Shown here one piece after another: positions 27,807 to 36,025 of a DNA stretch of 64,000 bases. The stretch spans positions 62,001 through 126,000 of the forward strand of contig NZ_JAQIPB010000004.1 of assembly GCF_028023875.1 (NCBI RefSeq), written 5' to 3'. This DNA comes from Xenophilus arseniciresistens (lineage in GTDB: Bacteria; Pseudomonadota; Gammaproteobacteria; Burkholderiales; Burkholderiaceae_C). A program made the position numbers and the translations under genes. The number at the start of each line of letters is the position of its first letter. Within the stretch, counting starts at the first letter, position 1. The notes below the pieces were generated by a model. That model ran no database searches. It had not been told where the DNA came from and saw only the letters and a list, made by a program, of their open reading frames with translations.

Positions 27807-28799
27807 CTATACGGGTACGCCTAGGTGGAAGAGACAGTCGCCGATCTCGCACGGCGCCATGGATCGCTCGCAGATGACGATTCCATCGATTTGGAACCGT
27901 GCAGCTTGCGGTGGACGCAGCGGCTCCTCAGGGAAGTAGGTCCAACCCGCGAGGTCCCCAGCCTTGACCTTGGTGCCGAGCGCCACTTGGGATTCAAATA
28001 GCCCCGTCGCATCTGCATATACATAGGCCGACGGCGGGACGCGTACGAACTGAACCGGACCGGCAGGAGCGAAGCATTCCCCGCGAAGGACACCGAGGTA
28101 TGACAACGTCCGTCGAACCCCTTCTTCGCATAACTGGCGCAGTCCAGGGTCGGCGTAGCCTTTCCCCCCAAACTCGGTGCCGATTCGGATGGCACCCGCC
28201 TGTACCGCAGCGTCGTGGCTGCTGCCAGTTCCTCCTCGCCCCTCATGGAGAATTCCATAGGGTGCACCGAACACTTGCATCAGATCCTTGCTCTTCTCCA
28301 GCAACTCGGGAGCATCGCCCGCCAATGAAACGGTGGAGGGCAAGTAGTTCAGTGATGTTCCCCCACTGTGCAAGTCCAGCACGACATCGGCACGAGCCAC
28401 AAGTTCGGTTGTGATGAAGTGGGCGATCACGCTAGTGATTGACCCCTGTGCATCGCCGGGGAACGTCCTGTTGAGATTGCCGCCATCTAGAGGGGATACC
28501 CGCAGCCCTTCCTTCGCCGCAGGGAAATTCGCCATCGGAAGGATGATGATCTGCCCTTGAACAGATGTTGGATCGATCGACTGGATCAGACGCGAGGCGG
28601 CGATCCTGCCTTCGTACTCGTCTCCGTGGGTTCCCGCCATGACCAGAACGGTGCGCCCCATGCCATTACGAATGCTGACGATGGGGATTGGCAGCCAACC
28701 ATAGGCAGATCTATGCACTGAGTGCGGGAGGCGCGCATACCCGACATGCTTCCCATCCACGTCAAGGGGAATGTCAATTTTTACTCTGCTGTTGGACAT
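27807..28799 (-). CDS. Succinylglutamate desuccinylase/aspartoacylase-family amidohydrolase
   Basis: 330 residues, AstE/AspA zinc carboxypeptidase-like fold. Metal ligands are His58 and Glu61 in THGDEYEG and His144 in DLHSGG. Asn/Arg in GGNLNRTFPG (substrate carboxylate) and Glu209 in GTEFGG (general base) are in place. The layout resembles DoeB-type N-acetyl-diaminobutyrate deacetylases and related amidases. The likely reaction is hydrolysis of an N-acyl amino acid. It is the first gene of a two-gene unit divergent from a LysR gene. Confidence 0.88.
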   Translation of the reverse strand: MSNSRVKIDIPLDVDGKHVGYARLPHSVHRSAYGWLPIPIVSIRNGMGRTVLVMAGTHGDEYEGRIAASRLIQSIDPTSVQGQIIILPMANFPAAKEGLRVSPLDGGNLNRTFPGDAQGSITSVIAHFITTELVARADVVLDLHSGGTSLNYLPSTVSLAGDAPELLEKSKDLMQVFGAPYGILHEGRGGTGSSHDAAVQAGAIRIGTEFGGKGYADPGLRQLCEEGVRRTLSYLGVLRGECFAPAGPVQFVRVPPSAYVYADATGLFESQVALGTKVKAGDLAGWTYFPEEPLRPPQAARFQIDGIVICERSMAPCEIGDCLFHLGVPV

Positions 28800-28889
28800 G
28801 TGTTCAGAAGCTATTCAGTCACGAAGGATTGCTTGCGTCCCGCAGTGTCTTGCTCCCACGTCCATTGGGCAAAATCAAATAGACTGATC

Positions 28890-28908
28890 CGATTCAAAAA
28901 AAGAATCG
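28890..28908. promoter_or_regulatory. Palindromic LysR-type operator candidate
   Basis: CGATTC and GAATCG flank a run of seven A, giving a perfect six-base dyad that also fits T-N11-A. It is ten bases before the LysR start at 28919 and in the divergent gap to the amidohydrolase gene, so it could serve autoregulation and control of both units. Confidence 0.5.
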
Positions 28909-28918
28909 CCAGAAGACA

Positions 28919-29857
28919 ATGGAACTCCCATCCCAGATCGTTTATCGACGTCTACTGACCAAGCTCAGCTTCAAGCACATCCAGTCTGTGGTGCTGACAG
29001 CCCAGTTCGGAAGCACGCACAAGGCAGCGGAGTTGTCTGGACTCAACCAGCCCAGCATCGCCAAGTTCCTCAATGCAGTAGAAGAACTCGTCGGCGAAGC
29101 GCTGTTCGAACGGCATGCGCGAGGTATGCGGATCACGCCGGCAGGAAGCGCAATGCTGCCTCTATTTAGCGGCATGCTCAGGCTTCTGGAGAACGGATCT
29201 CAGGCGTTGCACGCCGTACAGTCGGGTTCGACTGGAGCGCTCCAAGTGGCAGCATTGCCCGCCGCTTGCCGAGCGGGCGTTATGCGGGGCATCGCTGCTT
29301 TCATGCTCAAGCACCCCCAGTTCAAGCTACATATGGAAGAAGCAGGCTTGTCCCAGTTGAGGAAGTTCCTTGAGACAGGTGCTTGCGATGTCATCCTGAT
29401 GAGACCGCCACCCTCCCTGCCGGACGGCTACCGTTTCGATCCCATTCTTCAAGACCATTCAGTCGTTCTTGCTCGGCGAGGGCACAGGCTGGAAGGTAGG
29501 AAAGGGCTAACCCTCGAGACCCTGGCGCGCGAGCACTGGCTGGTGCCTCCGCCAGGCATCACCAGCCGGATGATTTTCGATTCCTGGTTCGCCACAGTTC
29601 CTAACTACCCTGCAGTTGTGAACATTGCCACCGATTCTTTCTCGGCGCTGAGCGCCTTTGTCGCCGAGAGCGATGCCCTCCTCGTCGTACCGTTCAACTT
29701 TGCGGAGCCGGCCCTTTCCTCCGGCCGAATCGTCGCGCTAAACGTCCAGCGTCGAGAAGAATTACCTCCCCTCGGAATTGTTTGGCATCCCGAATCGGCC
29801 AGCGTCGCCACCGCAACCTTTTCCCGCTGGATGAAATCGGACGTCTGGAAGCATTGA
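28919..29857 (+). CDS. LysR-family transcriptional regulator
   Basis: 312 residues. HTH in LTAQFGSTHKAAELSGLNQP and SIAKFLNAVEELVGEALFER, with a type 2 periplasmic-binding-like effector domain from about residue 95. It resembles GbpR/CbbR-like regulators in length and layout. It is transcribed away from the amidohydrolase/Bug pair, which it probably controls. It is the last intact gene of the cargo before the relaxase side. Confidence 0.9.
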   Translation: MELPSQIVYRRLLTKLSFKHIQSVVLTAQFGSTHKAAELSGLNQPSIAKFLNAVEELVGEALFERHARGMRITPAGSAMLPLFSGMLRLLENGSQALHAVQSGSTGALQVAALPAACRAGVMRGIAAFMLKHPQFKLHMEEAGLSQLRKFLETGACDVILMRPPPSLPDGYRFDPILQDHSVVLARRGHRLEGRKGLTLETLAREHWLVPPPGITSRMIFDSWFATVPNYPAVVNIATDSFSALSAFVAESDALLVVPFNFAEPALSSGRIVALNVQRREELPPLGIVWHPESASVATATFSRWMKSDVWKH

Positions 29858-29984
29858 GGTGTTCGACCTTGCTCAAGACTTCACAATGGGGTCCATGTGC
29901 GGTGTCTCGCTGACTTCGTGAACCGCCCCGGGGTAGTTCAATCAACTTCTGCACGGAAAGATGCTTTTTTCGCTGCAGTTGCAA

Positions 29985-30145
29985 TGCGCTGATGAGCCGT
30001 GCACACGCGCCGACACGCTCGCGCAAAGTTAACACAAGGTTCGCGCGAGAACCGCGCGCCGTCCAAGGCGGTCCGCCAGCCCTGTTCGATGAGGAAGCCC
30101 ACACGCGATTGCATGGTGTCGCGAATGCGTGCGCCGAAGTTGTAG
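29985..30145 (-). pseudogene. Remnant of a relaxase C-terminal region
   Basis: A translated stretch on the minus strand reads FGARIRDTMQSRVGFLIEQG. It matches FGSQAREAMDRRVEFLCEQG near the C-terminus of the intact relaxase at 30204-32150, and the DNA is alignable. The upstream and downstream parts of that second copy are not recognisable. It sits between the cargo LysR and the intact relaxase stop, so it may be a scar of an earlier recombination at the cargo boundary. The rest of 29858-30203 holds nothing else I can support. Confidence 0.7.
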
Positions 30146-30203
30146 TGCGAGATCGTTGGGATCTCTCGCAAGGCGCATTGCTGCGGTACCGGGCACGATG
30201 TCG

Positions 30204-32150
30204 TCAGATGGACATGCTTCGCTGCCGGCCCAAGTTCCATGTCACTGACGAACCAAGCACCACGACGCCGACCTGCTGGCCCAGCCGCTGCTCGATCACC
30301 GGCCGCCAGGGCACCAGGCTAAAGCTCATTCCGTCGTCGAGCATGGCGAAGCGACCGCTGGCGAGTTGTACGGACTGACGGTAGACACCGCTGGCTTGCT
30401 GGCCATCCTGTAACGGGCGATAAGGCTTGCCGGTCTGTTCCTGAAAGATGCGGCCCACGCTTGCCAACTCGCGGTCACGCAGGGTTGAGAGCAGGTTGCG
30501 TGCAAGAACGATGCGCTGGCCCCGCCGTTCGGCCAAGCCCTGCTCGCACAGGAACTCCACGCGTCGGTCCATGGCCTCACGTGCTTGCGACCCGAAACCC
30601 TGCGGCGCCAGCGCACGGCCACTGTCCACCAGTTGCCGGTCCAGCCAGGTCGTACCCATCGCGCGCACCTGCTGCTCGATGGGCAAGTGAGAGCGCTGCT
30701 CAATCACCGGGCCAGCCGCTCCTCGTGCATCGTGCTGCTGCGCCTTGGCCAGCAGATCCCCGGGAATCTTCCAGACCCCATCACGCAGGCGCTCCACCGC
30801 ACCGCTGCGGCGCAGGGCTTCCAGGCGGCGCACGTGGACACCGACCGTGCCTCGTGGATCGCGGACACCAGCCTGCACGAGCTGGGCCAGATGGCCGGCC
30901 GTGTTGTATATGCCATCCCTCGTCGCCTCCAGAATATTGCGGTCCACCGCCTTCCCCTGCTGCGGCGGCCGGGCCTCCACAATGGCACCCATGCGCAGAT
31001 CGCCGAGATCGGTGCCGGCCGGTAGCTTGAGGTAGTGCGCACGGCCGTCGATCCCATCGACCACCAGGTAGCCTCGGTCGTTGAGTTCATCGGCCAGGCC
31101 CTTGCCGGCGATGCGGCCGATGATGGGTGCGGCGTCGGCACGATCTGCGTCGTGCAGCACCAGTTCGCGCTGCTGCCCCTTCAGCGCCCGGCGCATGGTG
31201 TCCAGTGTGTCCTGCCGCTCGCCCAGGGCCGTTAGCGTGGCGGCCAGGCCCGGCTGGAGCTTCCAGCGGTGGGCCTCCACCCGAGAGGCCAGTCCCATGT
31301 TTTCGAGCCGCTGCAGCCGTGCGCGCAGGATGTTCTGGCGCTGCCGGTCCTGTGGATTGCCGGACAGGTCGATGTCGTCCGCGCCGACCTGGCGGATCAA
31401 CGTGCGATCCAGGCTGGTCAGGCGCTGCTGGTCCACCTCGCGCAGCAGGCTCTGGCGCATCTCGGCCTCGGTACGCGGTCCCAGCCATTCGGTGGCGATC
31501 TCACTGGCGCGCTGGCGCATGCCGTGGGCCATGTAGTCCGGGGCGATGACCAGGTGCTCGCCGCTGGCGGTGCGCCCGTTCAGGACGATGTGGGTGTGCG
31601 GGTTGTCCGTGTCCCAGTGGTCCACGGCCACCCAGTCCAGCCGGGTCTCCAGATCGATCTCCATGCGGCGCATCAACTGGCGCGTGAAGCCCTTGAGGTC
31701 TTCCATCTCCAACCCGTCCTCGGCCGAGACGATGAAGCGGAACTGGTGACGGTCGGCCTTGCCGCGTTCCTGGAAGCTCTTCAGGTCCGCCGCATCGGTC
31801 TCAGCCCCGTAGGCCTTGCCTTTATGCCCATCGCGCGTGACGCCATCGCGCTCGATGTAGCGCAGGTGGACGGACACCGAGTTGGGGCTGGCGCGCTGCA
31901 GCACCACGAAGCGGCTCTTGATGATCACGCGCCGGGCGTTCGCGCCCAGCCGCTGGCCCGCCAGCGTGGCCGGCACGCGGCCCCGGCCGAAGGTGTTGGC
32001 GGGGCGCCAGGCATTCCTTCCGGAACCCTTGGCGCCAGCCTTGGACACCTCCTTCAACACCCGCGAAACGAAGCGCTGCGGCCGTGGCCCGGCGCGCGAC
32101 TTCGGCGGCGAGGGCCGGAGGCGGAAACGGTCATCGTCACCCGAAGCCAC
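30204..32150 (-). CDS. Relaxase (TraI/VirD2-like, Tn4371 type)
   Basis: 648 residues from a GTG at 32150 preceded by GGAGG seven bases upstream; the 48 upstream in-frame codons lack family resemblance. The protein starts VASGDDDRFRLRPSPPKSRA, as in related relaxases. The metal-binding motif is HWDTDNPHTH (His178, His185, His187). Tyr98 in HLRYIERDG is the likely nicking tyrosine. The C-terminal half is a DUF3363-like extension ending RQRSMSI. It nicks the transfer origin and pilots DNA into the recipient. I did not locate the origin itself. Confidence 0.93.
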   Translation of the reverse strand: MASGDDDRFRLRPSPPKSRAGPRPQRFVSRVLKEVSKAGAKGSGRNAWRPANTFGRGRVPATLAGQRLGANARRVIIKSRFVVLQRASPNSVSVHLRYIERDGVTRDGHKGKAYGAETDAADLKSFQERGKADRHQFRFIVSAEDGLEMEDLKGFTRQLMRRMEIDLETRLDWVAVDHWDTDNPHTHIVLNGRTASGEHLVIAPDYMAHGMRQRASEIATEWLGPRTEAEMRQSLLREVDQQRLTSLDRTLIRQVGADDIDLSGNPQDRQRQNILRARLQRLENMGLASRVEAHRWKLQPGLAATLTALGERQDTLDTMRRALKGQQRELVLHDADRADAAPIIGRIAGKGLADELNDRGYLVVDGIDGRAHYLKLPAGTDLGDLRMGAIVEARPPQQGKAVDRNILEATRDGIYNTAGHLAQLVQAGVRDPRGTVGVHVRRLEALRRSGAVERLRDGVWKIPGDLLAKAQQHDARGAAGPVIEQRSHLPIEQQVRAMGTTWLDRQLVDSGRALAPQGFGSQAREAMDRRVEFLCEQGLAERRGQRIVLARNLLSTLRDRELASVGRIFQEQTGKPYRPLQDGQQASGVYRQSVQLASGRFAMLDDGMSFSLVPWRPVIEQRLGQQVGVVVLGSSVTWNLGRQRSMSI

Positions 32151-32481
32151 GGCGAAGCCTCCAGCGCAGCGTGGCGCAGTCCAGGGCGAACGGCACGCGG
32201 CAAAGGCCGCACGGATGCGGTTTCCGGTGTCCGCGGGGCACGCCGGGCACCCCTCGCGGTGCCGCCGCGAGCCCACGTGCAGACTGGCTTGCAAGGGCTC
32301 GGCGTGCCGGCCCCTTTATCTGGCCCTCCGTCTTTGCCGATCGCTGGTGCGACCGGCCCCGACGGTCGGGCGGCGATCGTCTGCACGGACGAGGCGCGCC
32401 AGCCGCAGGCGGCGCAGCGAGGCGCGTGCGCTCCGGCTGCACGTGGATCGGCAGCGCCGATGCACGGCGGGCGGCAGTCAT
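32137..32481 (-). CDS. Possible small protein between traF and relaxase
   Basis: 114 codons starting MTAARRASALPIHVQPERTR and rich in Arg, Ala and Pro. Its ATG overlaps the traF stop by four bases (32478-32481) and its end overlaps the relaxase start by 14 bases. That arrangement would couple translation of traF and the relaxase. No domain is recognisable and the composition is what GC-rich DNA produces by chance, so it may be only a translated leader. The stretch otherwise has no gene. Confidence 0.35.
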   Translation of the reverse strand: MTAARRASALPIHVQPERTRLAAPPAAGAPRPCRRSPPDRRGRSHQRSAKTEGQIKGPARRALASQSARGLAAAPRGVPGVPRGHRKPHPCGLCRVPFALDCATLRWRLRRGFG

Positions 32482-33014
32482 CGCGCGCTCCAAGTCCACA
32501 TCGGCTGCGCGCGGCCGAGCACGGCCGCCGCGTCGATGGGACCGAAGTACCGGCTGTCGAACGACGCCGGGTTCGTCGCACTGAGCAGGAACAACTCGCC
32601 GGTGCGCAGCGCACGGCAGTGCGACCACACGGGCAGGCCACGGCCCAGGCCGTCGGCCTCGCGCGCGAGCGCCACCGGCACGTCATCGACGTAGACGGTG
32701 CGCTGCGCGAGGCACACGCGCTGCGGCGCGATCGCGCCGATGCGCTTGAGCAGCGGAACGCGTTCGGGCAGGTAGCCGCGCTGCGCAGCGAGGGCGGCGG
32801 CCCCGGCCGGCAGGCGGGCCAGCACGATGTCACCGACATGCAGCGCATCGGTCGACGCCGGCTGCGGATCGATGCGATACCAGCCGCGCGGCACGCTGTC
32901 GCTCGGGTTGTAGGCCCAGCGCACCGCAGGCGCGTGCAGCGCGGGCCCGGCGAGCGCAGCGAGGCCGAGGGTCGCCACCAGCGCGAGCAGGATACGATGC
33001 GCGAGCCGGTTCAT
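32478..33014 (-). CDS. traF: Conjugal transfer peptidase TraF (S26 family)
   Basis: 178 residues from the ATG at 33014. Signal-peptidase-like protease that processes and cyclises the TrbC prepilin at the inner membrane. A membrane segment lies at about 8-28. Ser40 in SDSVPRGWY is the nucleophile and Lys90 in LLKRIGA the general base. LLSATNPASFDSRYFGPI near the C-terminus is the conserved TraF box. The start overlaps the DUF2840 stop by four bases. Confidence 0.94.
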   Translation of the reverse strand: MNRLAHRILLALVATLGLAALAGPALHAPAVRWAYNPSDSVPRGWYRIDPQPASTDALHVGDIVLARLPAGAAALAAQRGYLPERVPLLKRIGAIAPQRVCLAQRTVYVDDVPVALAREADGLGRGLPVWSHCRALRTGELFLLSATNPASFDSRYFGPIDAAAVLGRAQPMWTWSAR

Positions 33015-33565
33015 CGCAGTAGCTCCCCGCGCAGCCAGGCCGCGTGCCGCTCGGCGCCGTAAGCCGGCAGCGGCTGGCGGGCGGCGAGGCGGTTGCCGAG
33101 CGTGCGCCAGTACGCGGGCGCGGCATCGGCCGGGTCGATGGCGAGCGCCTCGATGGCGTCGATCCGTTGCAACACAGCCTGCACCGCGGCTTCGCCTTCG
33201 GCGCGCAGCAGAATGCACGCGCCGGGTCGGATGCCGGCGATGCGCTCCATGCGCTCGCCCGACGTGCAGGCCTGCAGCACCATGAGCTGCCAGCGCGTCG
33301 TGCCGTAGTCGTTGGACTCCCAGCGTACACGGCTGAAGACCGCGCCTGGCGCGAAAGTCGCGCAGCGCCGCCAGCGGTCCAGGCGCAGTTCGCGCAGCGG
33401 CCGGCCGAAGCGCAGGTAGAGGTTGATGCGGCGCTCGAGGTAGGCGAGCGAGACGCGCGTCAGCGGCGTTTCGTGCGACGAACGCGACACGTCCGAAAGC
33501 ACGTCGAGGCGTGCGATCGCCCGCAGGCCATTAGCCGCGGAAAGGTTCGACGGCGATGCATTCAC
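33011..33565 (-). CDS. DUF2840 family protein
   Basis: 184 residues. The start is GTG at 33565, overlapping the preceding stop as GTGA; no ATG is available there. The family pattern TPLTRVSLAYLERRINLYLR lies at about 34-53. DUF2840 genes are regular residents between parA and traF in Tn4371-type ICEs. No function is known; the context points to conjugation or maintenance. Confidence 0.85.
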   Translation of the reverse strand: MNASPSNLSAANGLRAIARLDVLSDVSRSSHETPLTRVSLAYLERRINLYLRFGRPLRELRLDRWRRCATFAPGAVFSRVRWESNDYGTTRWQLMVLQACTSGERMERIAGIRPGACILLRAEGEAAVQAVLQRIDAIEALAIDPADAAPAYWRTLGNRLAARQPLPAYGAERHAAWLRGELLR

Positions 33566-33816
33566 GGCCGCTGCTCCGGAAACTCGCGCTCCAGCAGCGC
33601 GCGCAGCATGTCGGCCACCGTGATGCCGCGCGTGAACGCGGCCACCTTGATGCGCCCGCGCAGCGCCGGCGTCACGTCCAGCGTCAGCCGCGCGGTGTAG
33701 ACCTCGGCGCGCGCGAGCGCCGCCAGGTCGTTGCCGTCGCCGGCGCGCACCCAGGCCTCGGCCTGCGGATTGGCCGGCGGCCGCGCTCCGATAGACACGC
33801 GCTTACCGTTCTTCAT
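33562..33816 (-). CDS. Small ribbon-helix-helix protein, partner of ParA
   Basis: 84 residues. The C-terminal half, YTARLTLDVTPALRGRIKVA followed by FTRGITVADMLRALLERE, forms a ribbon-helix-helix domain. The N-terminus is short and basic. Small RHH proteins encoded next to a short ParA often act as the centromere-binding partner in segregation (ParG-like role). Here the stop/start overlaps with parA and DUF2840 support one operon. The role is inferred. Confidence 0.85.
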   Translation of the reverse strand: MKNGKRVSIGARPPANPQAEAWVRAGDGNDLAALARAEVYTARLTLDVTPALRGRIKVAAFTRGITVADMLRALLEREFPEQRP

Positions 33817-34451
33817 GCCGGGCCTCGCAACACCTCGGCGGCGAGCGCCGCGATCTCGCGCGCGGCAAGGCCGTCCTCGTCCAGTTCGCGCACCAGCCGG
33901 CCGGCGGCCACGCTGTCGGCGAAGGCGATGCGCTGGCGCACCTCTGCCGACAGCGCCGGCAGCGGCTGGTCGGCCAGCGCGCCCCGCGCCTCACGTCCGA
34001 TCACGGTCGTGCTGACGCGCCGGTTGATGACGAAGGCCGCGCGCAGCGCAGGCCTGAAGACCTGCGCCTCGCGCACCAACGAGACCATCTCGGCACTGGC
34101 CCACACGTCGTAGGGGCTGGGCTGCACCGGGATCAGCACGAGGTCGGCGGCGAGCAGCGCGGAGCGCGCGAGCGCCGCGATGCGCGGCGGCCCGTCGATG
34201 ACGACGTGATCGGCGCGGCGCGCGAACTCCGGCGCTTCCTGGTGCAGCGTCTCGCACGCCAGGCCGACGGCACCGAACAGGCGCGGCAGGCCACTCCGGC
34301 TGCGCCGCTGTGTCCAGTCCAATGCCGAGCCCTGCGGGTCCGCATCGAGCAGCAGGACGTTCCTGCCCAGCAAGGCCAGTTCGCCGGCCAGGTGCGTGGC
34401 GAGCGTGGTCTTGCCGACGCCGCCTTTCTGGTTCAGGAGCGCGATGATCAT
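33813..34451 (-). CDS. parA: ParA-family partition ATPase
   Basis: 212 residues. Deviant Walker A KGGVGKTT (9-16), Walker A' LLLDADPQGS and Walker B-like VVIDGPP are intact. There is no N-terminal HTH, so this is the short ParA type. It helps keep the excised ICE in the population. It is downstream of repA and the iteron region, and upstream of the ribbon-helix-helix gene. Confidence 0.94.
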   Translation of the reverse strand: MIIALLNQKGGVGKTTLATHLAGELALLGRNVLLLDADPQGSALDWTQRRSRSGLPRLFGAVGLACETLHQEAPEFARRADHVVIDGPPRIAALARSALLAADLVLIPVQPSPYDVWASAEMVSLVREAQVFRPALRAAFVINRRVSTTVIGREARGALADQPLPALSAEVRQRIAFADSVAAGRLVRELDEDGLAAREIAALAAEVLRGPA

Positions 34452-34579
34452 GGCGCGCTCCTGGTAGACCGGTTTTCGGTATTGGGCCTTGCGGGCCTCG
34501 CGCCATTCCTCGCGCTAGGCGTGCCGCCTGCGTGCCGTGCGCCGCCGGGGCTTTTCCACAGCGCGCGGCGCTCTCCTAT

Positions 34580-34614
34580 CGTTAGGTTTTTATTAAATAC
34601 GTTAGATACGTTAG
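34580..34614. other. AT-rich stretch with CGTTAG repeats (possible unwinding element)
   Basis: In otherwise GC-rich DNA this 35-bp stretch is AT-rich (GTTTTTATTAAATAC at its centre). The hexamer CGTTAG occurs three times, at 34580, 34600 and 34609. Lying beside the iterons and the initiator gene, it could be the DNA-unwinding part of an origin. This is inference from layout. Confidence 0.5.
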
Positions 34615-34660
34615 GGATCGCGCAAGCCATTGTGGTGCAAGGATTTTTCGGCCATCCGCA

Positions 34661-34723
34661 CGCCTGATAGCACGAGTCCGCTGCGCCTGATAGCACGAGC
34701 GGGCGCACGCCTGATAGCACGAG
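34661..34723. repeat. Three iteron-like direct repeats next to repA
   Basis: CGCCTGATAGCACGAG occurs three times with no mismatch, at 34661-34676, 34684-34699 and 34708-34723. Spacing is 23 and 24 bp, about two helical turns each. The array starts five bases beyond the repA stop codon. Evenly spaced perfect repeats beside an initiator gene are the hallmark of iteron origins. Confidence 0.8.
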
Positions 34724-34728
34724 CCCGT

Positions 34729-35610
34729 TCACCGGCTGTCCACAGGCCATGCACTTTCGTTGAAGCTGCCGCCAGCGCGCAGCGGTGCCGCAGACGGCAC
34801 GGGGCGAAACGCCAGCACCTCCGGCCCATGGCGCGAGCGCACGATGGCGAGCGCGTAGCCCGGCAGCGGCTGGCGCGCAACGATGCGCCGCAGGTCGCAG
34901 GCGAAGTCCGCAAAGCGGGCCAGGCTGCCGGACTTGCGGTGCAGGTGCGCGAACTCGAAGCGCCAGCCCTCCGGCTGCCAGCCGGCGTGCTTGCGCACCA
35001 GGCGGTACAGCCAGCGCTCGATGCCGCCGGTGAGGCGGAAGTAGTCGGCGTCGATGGTCAGCACCAGGCTGTCCTCCATCACGCCCGCATAGAACCAGTC
35101 GGGCAGGATCAATTCGACGCCCAGCGGCCGGCCCTGTCCGTCCGCGCGCTCCTTCCACTCGTTGATCCAGGAAAAGCGGTGCAGCCGCCGCGCATTGGGC
35201 TGGCGGATCGAGGTCGCCACGCTGGTGGACTGCAGGCGGTCGAGCGCAGCCTTGAGCCGCTGGTAGTCGCGCAGCGAGGTGCCCCGCCCCACAAAGCGCA
35301 GTATCTCGTGCGGCGTCGCGGCCATCAGCCGCGAGCTGCGCAGGCCCGCGTCGCGGGCCTCGACGATCTGGCTGGCGGCCCAGATCAGGATGTCGGCGTC
35401 CCAGATCGTCGCGAGGCCGTGCTCGGCCGTGCCTTCCACGCGCACCGTCACCGGTCCGGCGCGGAAGTCGATCGGCACGGTGCGCCGGCTCTTGGCCAGC
35501 GAGAAGAACGGGTAGGCCATCAGGTCCTGCACGTCGCGCGCGGGCATCTCGCCCGGGATGGCATGGAACAGTTCGAGCTGCTCGCGCTGCGGGTCGCGCG
35601 GGGCGGGCAT
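34729..35610 (-). CDS. repA: Replication initiator protein RepA-like
   Basis: 293 residues, replication initiator A family as found in Tn4371-type ICEs. Characteristic segments are QDLMAYPFFSLAKSRRTVPI (about 28-47), ATIWDADILIWAASQIVEAR and RRLHRFSWINEWKE. The protein probably binds the iterons just downstream of its own gene and lets the excised circle replicate. The ATG at 35610 follows the HTH gene by 21 bases. Confidence 0.9.
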   Translation of the reverse strand: MPAPRDPQREQLELFHAIPGEMPARDVQDLMAYPFFSLAKSRRTVPIDFRAGPVTVRVEGTAEHGLATIWDADILIWAASQIVEARDAGLRSSRLMAATPHEILRFVGRGTSLRDYQRLKAALDRLQSTSVATSIRQPNARRLHRFSWINEWKERADGQGRPLGVELILPDWFYAGVMEDSLVLTIDADYFRLTGGIERWLYRLVRKHAGWQPEGWRFEFAHLHRKSGSLARFADFACDLRRIVARQPLPGYALAIVRSRHGPEVLAFRPVPSAAPLRAGGSFNESAWPVDSR

Positions 35611-35631
35611 CGGCGGCGGTGTCCATGGCGG

Positions 35632-35943
35632 TCAACGCCGGCCGGCGCGGCGCGCGCCGCGCAGCTCGACGTACTCAGGGTCGCAGGTGGCCTCGAAGCT
35701 GCGCTCATCCGCCCAGGCCTTGAGGTCGGACCGGGCGTACATCACGCGCCGCCCGAACTTGCGAAACCGCGGACCGCCGCCGATTACGCGGTGCTTCTCC
35801 AGCGTGCGCGGCGACAGCCGCAGAAAGGCGGCGGCCTCGTCGTTGGTCAGGTAGTCTGGCTGCGCCGTGGCCGCGGCGCTGTTCTGCGCAGGCTCGGGCG
35901 TCGATGAGGGTGCGGCCTGCGGCCGCAGCGAAGCAGGTCTCAT
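35632..35943 (-). CDS. AlpA/excisionase-type HTH protein
   Basis: 103 residues from the ATG at 35943. The C-terminal half, DYLTNDEAAAFLRLSPRTLE then FGRRVMYARSDLKAWADER, is a winged MerR/excisionase-like HTH. The first 40 residues are Pro/Ala-rich. Such proteins act as excisionases or regulators of ICE genes. Its position just upstream of repA suggests control of replication or excision. Confidence 0.82.
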   Translation of the reverse strand: MRPASLRPQAAPSSTPEPAQNSAAATAQPDYLTNDEAAAFLRLSPRTLEKHRVIGGGPRFRKFGRRVMYARSDLKAWADERSFEATCDPEYVELRGARRAGRR

Positions 35944-36025
35944 GGAATGGGCCTCCGTCGGTGCTGGTCGCCGACGGGCGAAGCGCCGCCGACTGGAGGC
36001 AGTCTCAGGAAAGCCCGGCGTCCTG

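Noticed and set aside
32151-33014. Transfer origin (oriT) near the relaxase
   Set aside because: No inverted repeat with a recognisable nick-site core was found; the location stays open.
34661-34723. CRISPR array from three evenly spaced repeats
   Set aside because: Repeats are 16 bp with 7-8 bp spacers and no cas genes; an iteron array beside repA fits better.
34448-35635. A longer frame over repA that reads through the iterons
   Set aside because: Its protein is Arg/Ala/Gly-rich without repA motifs; the repeated VLSG residues are only translated iterons.
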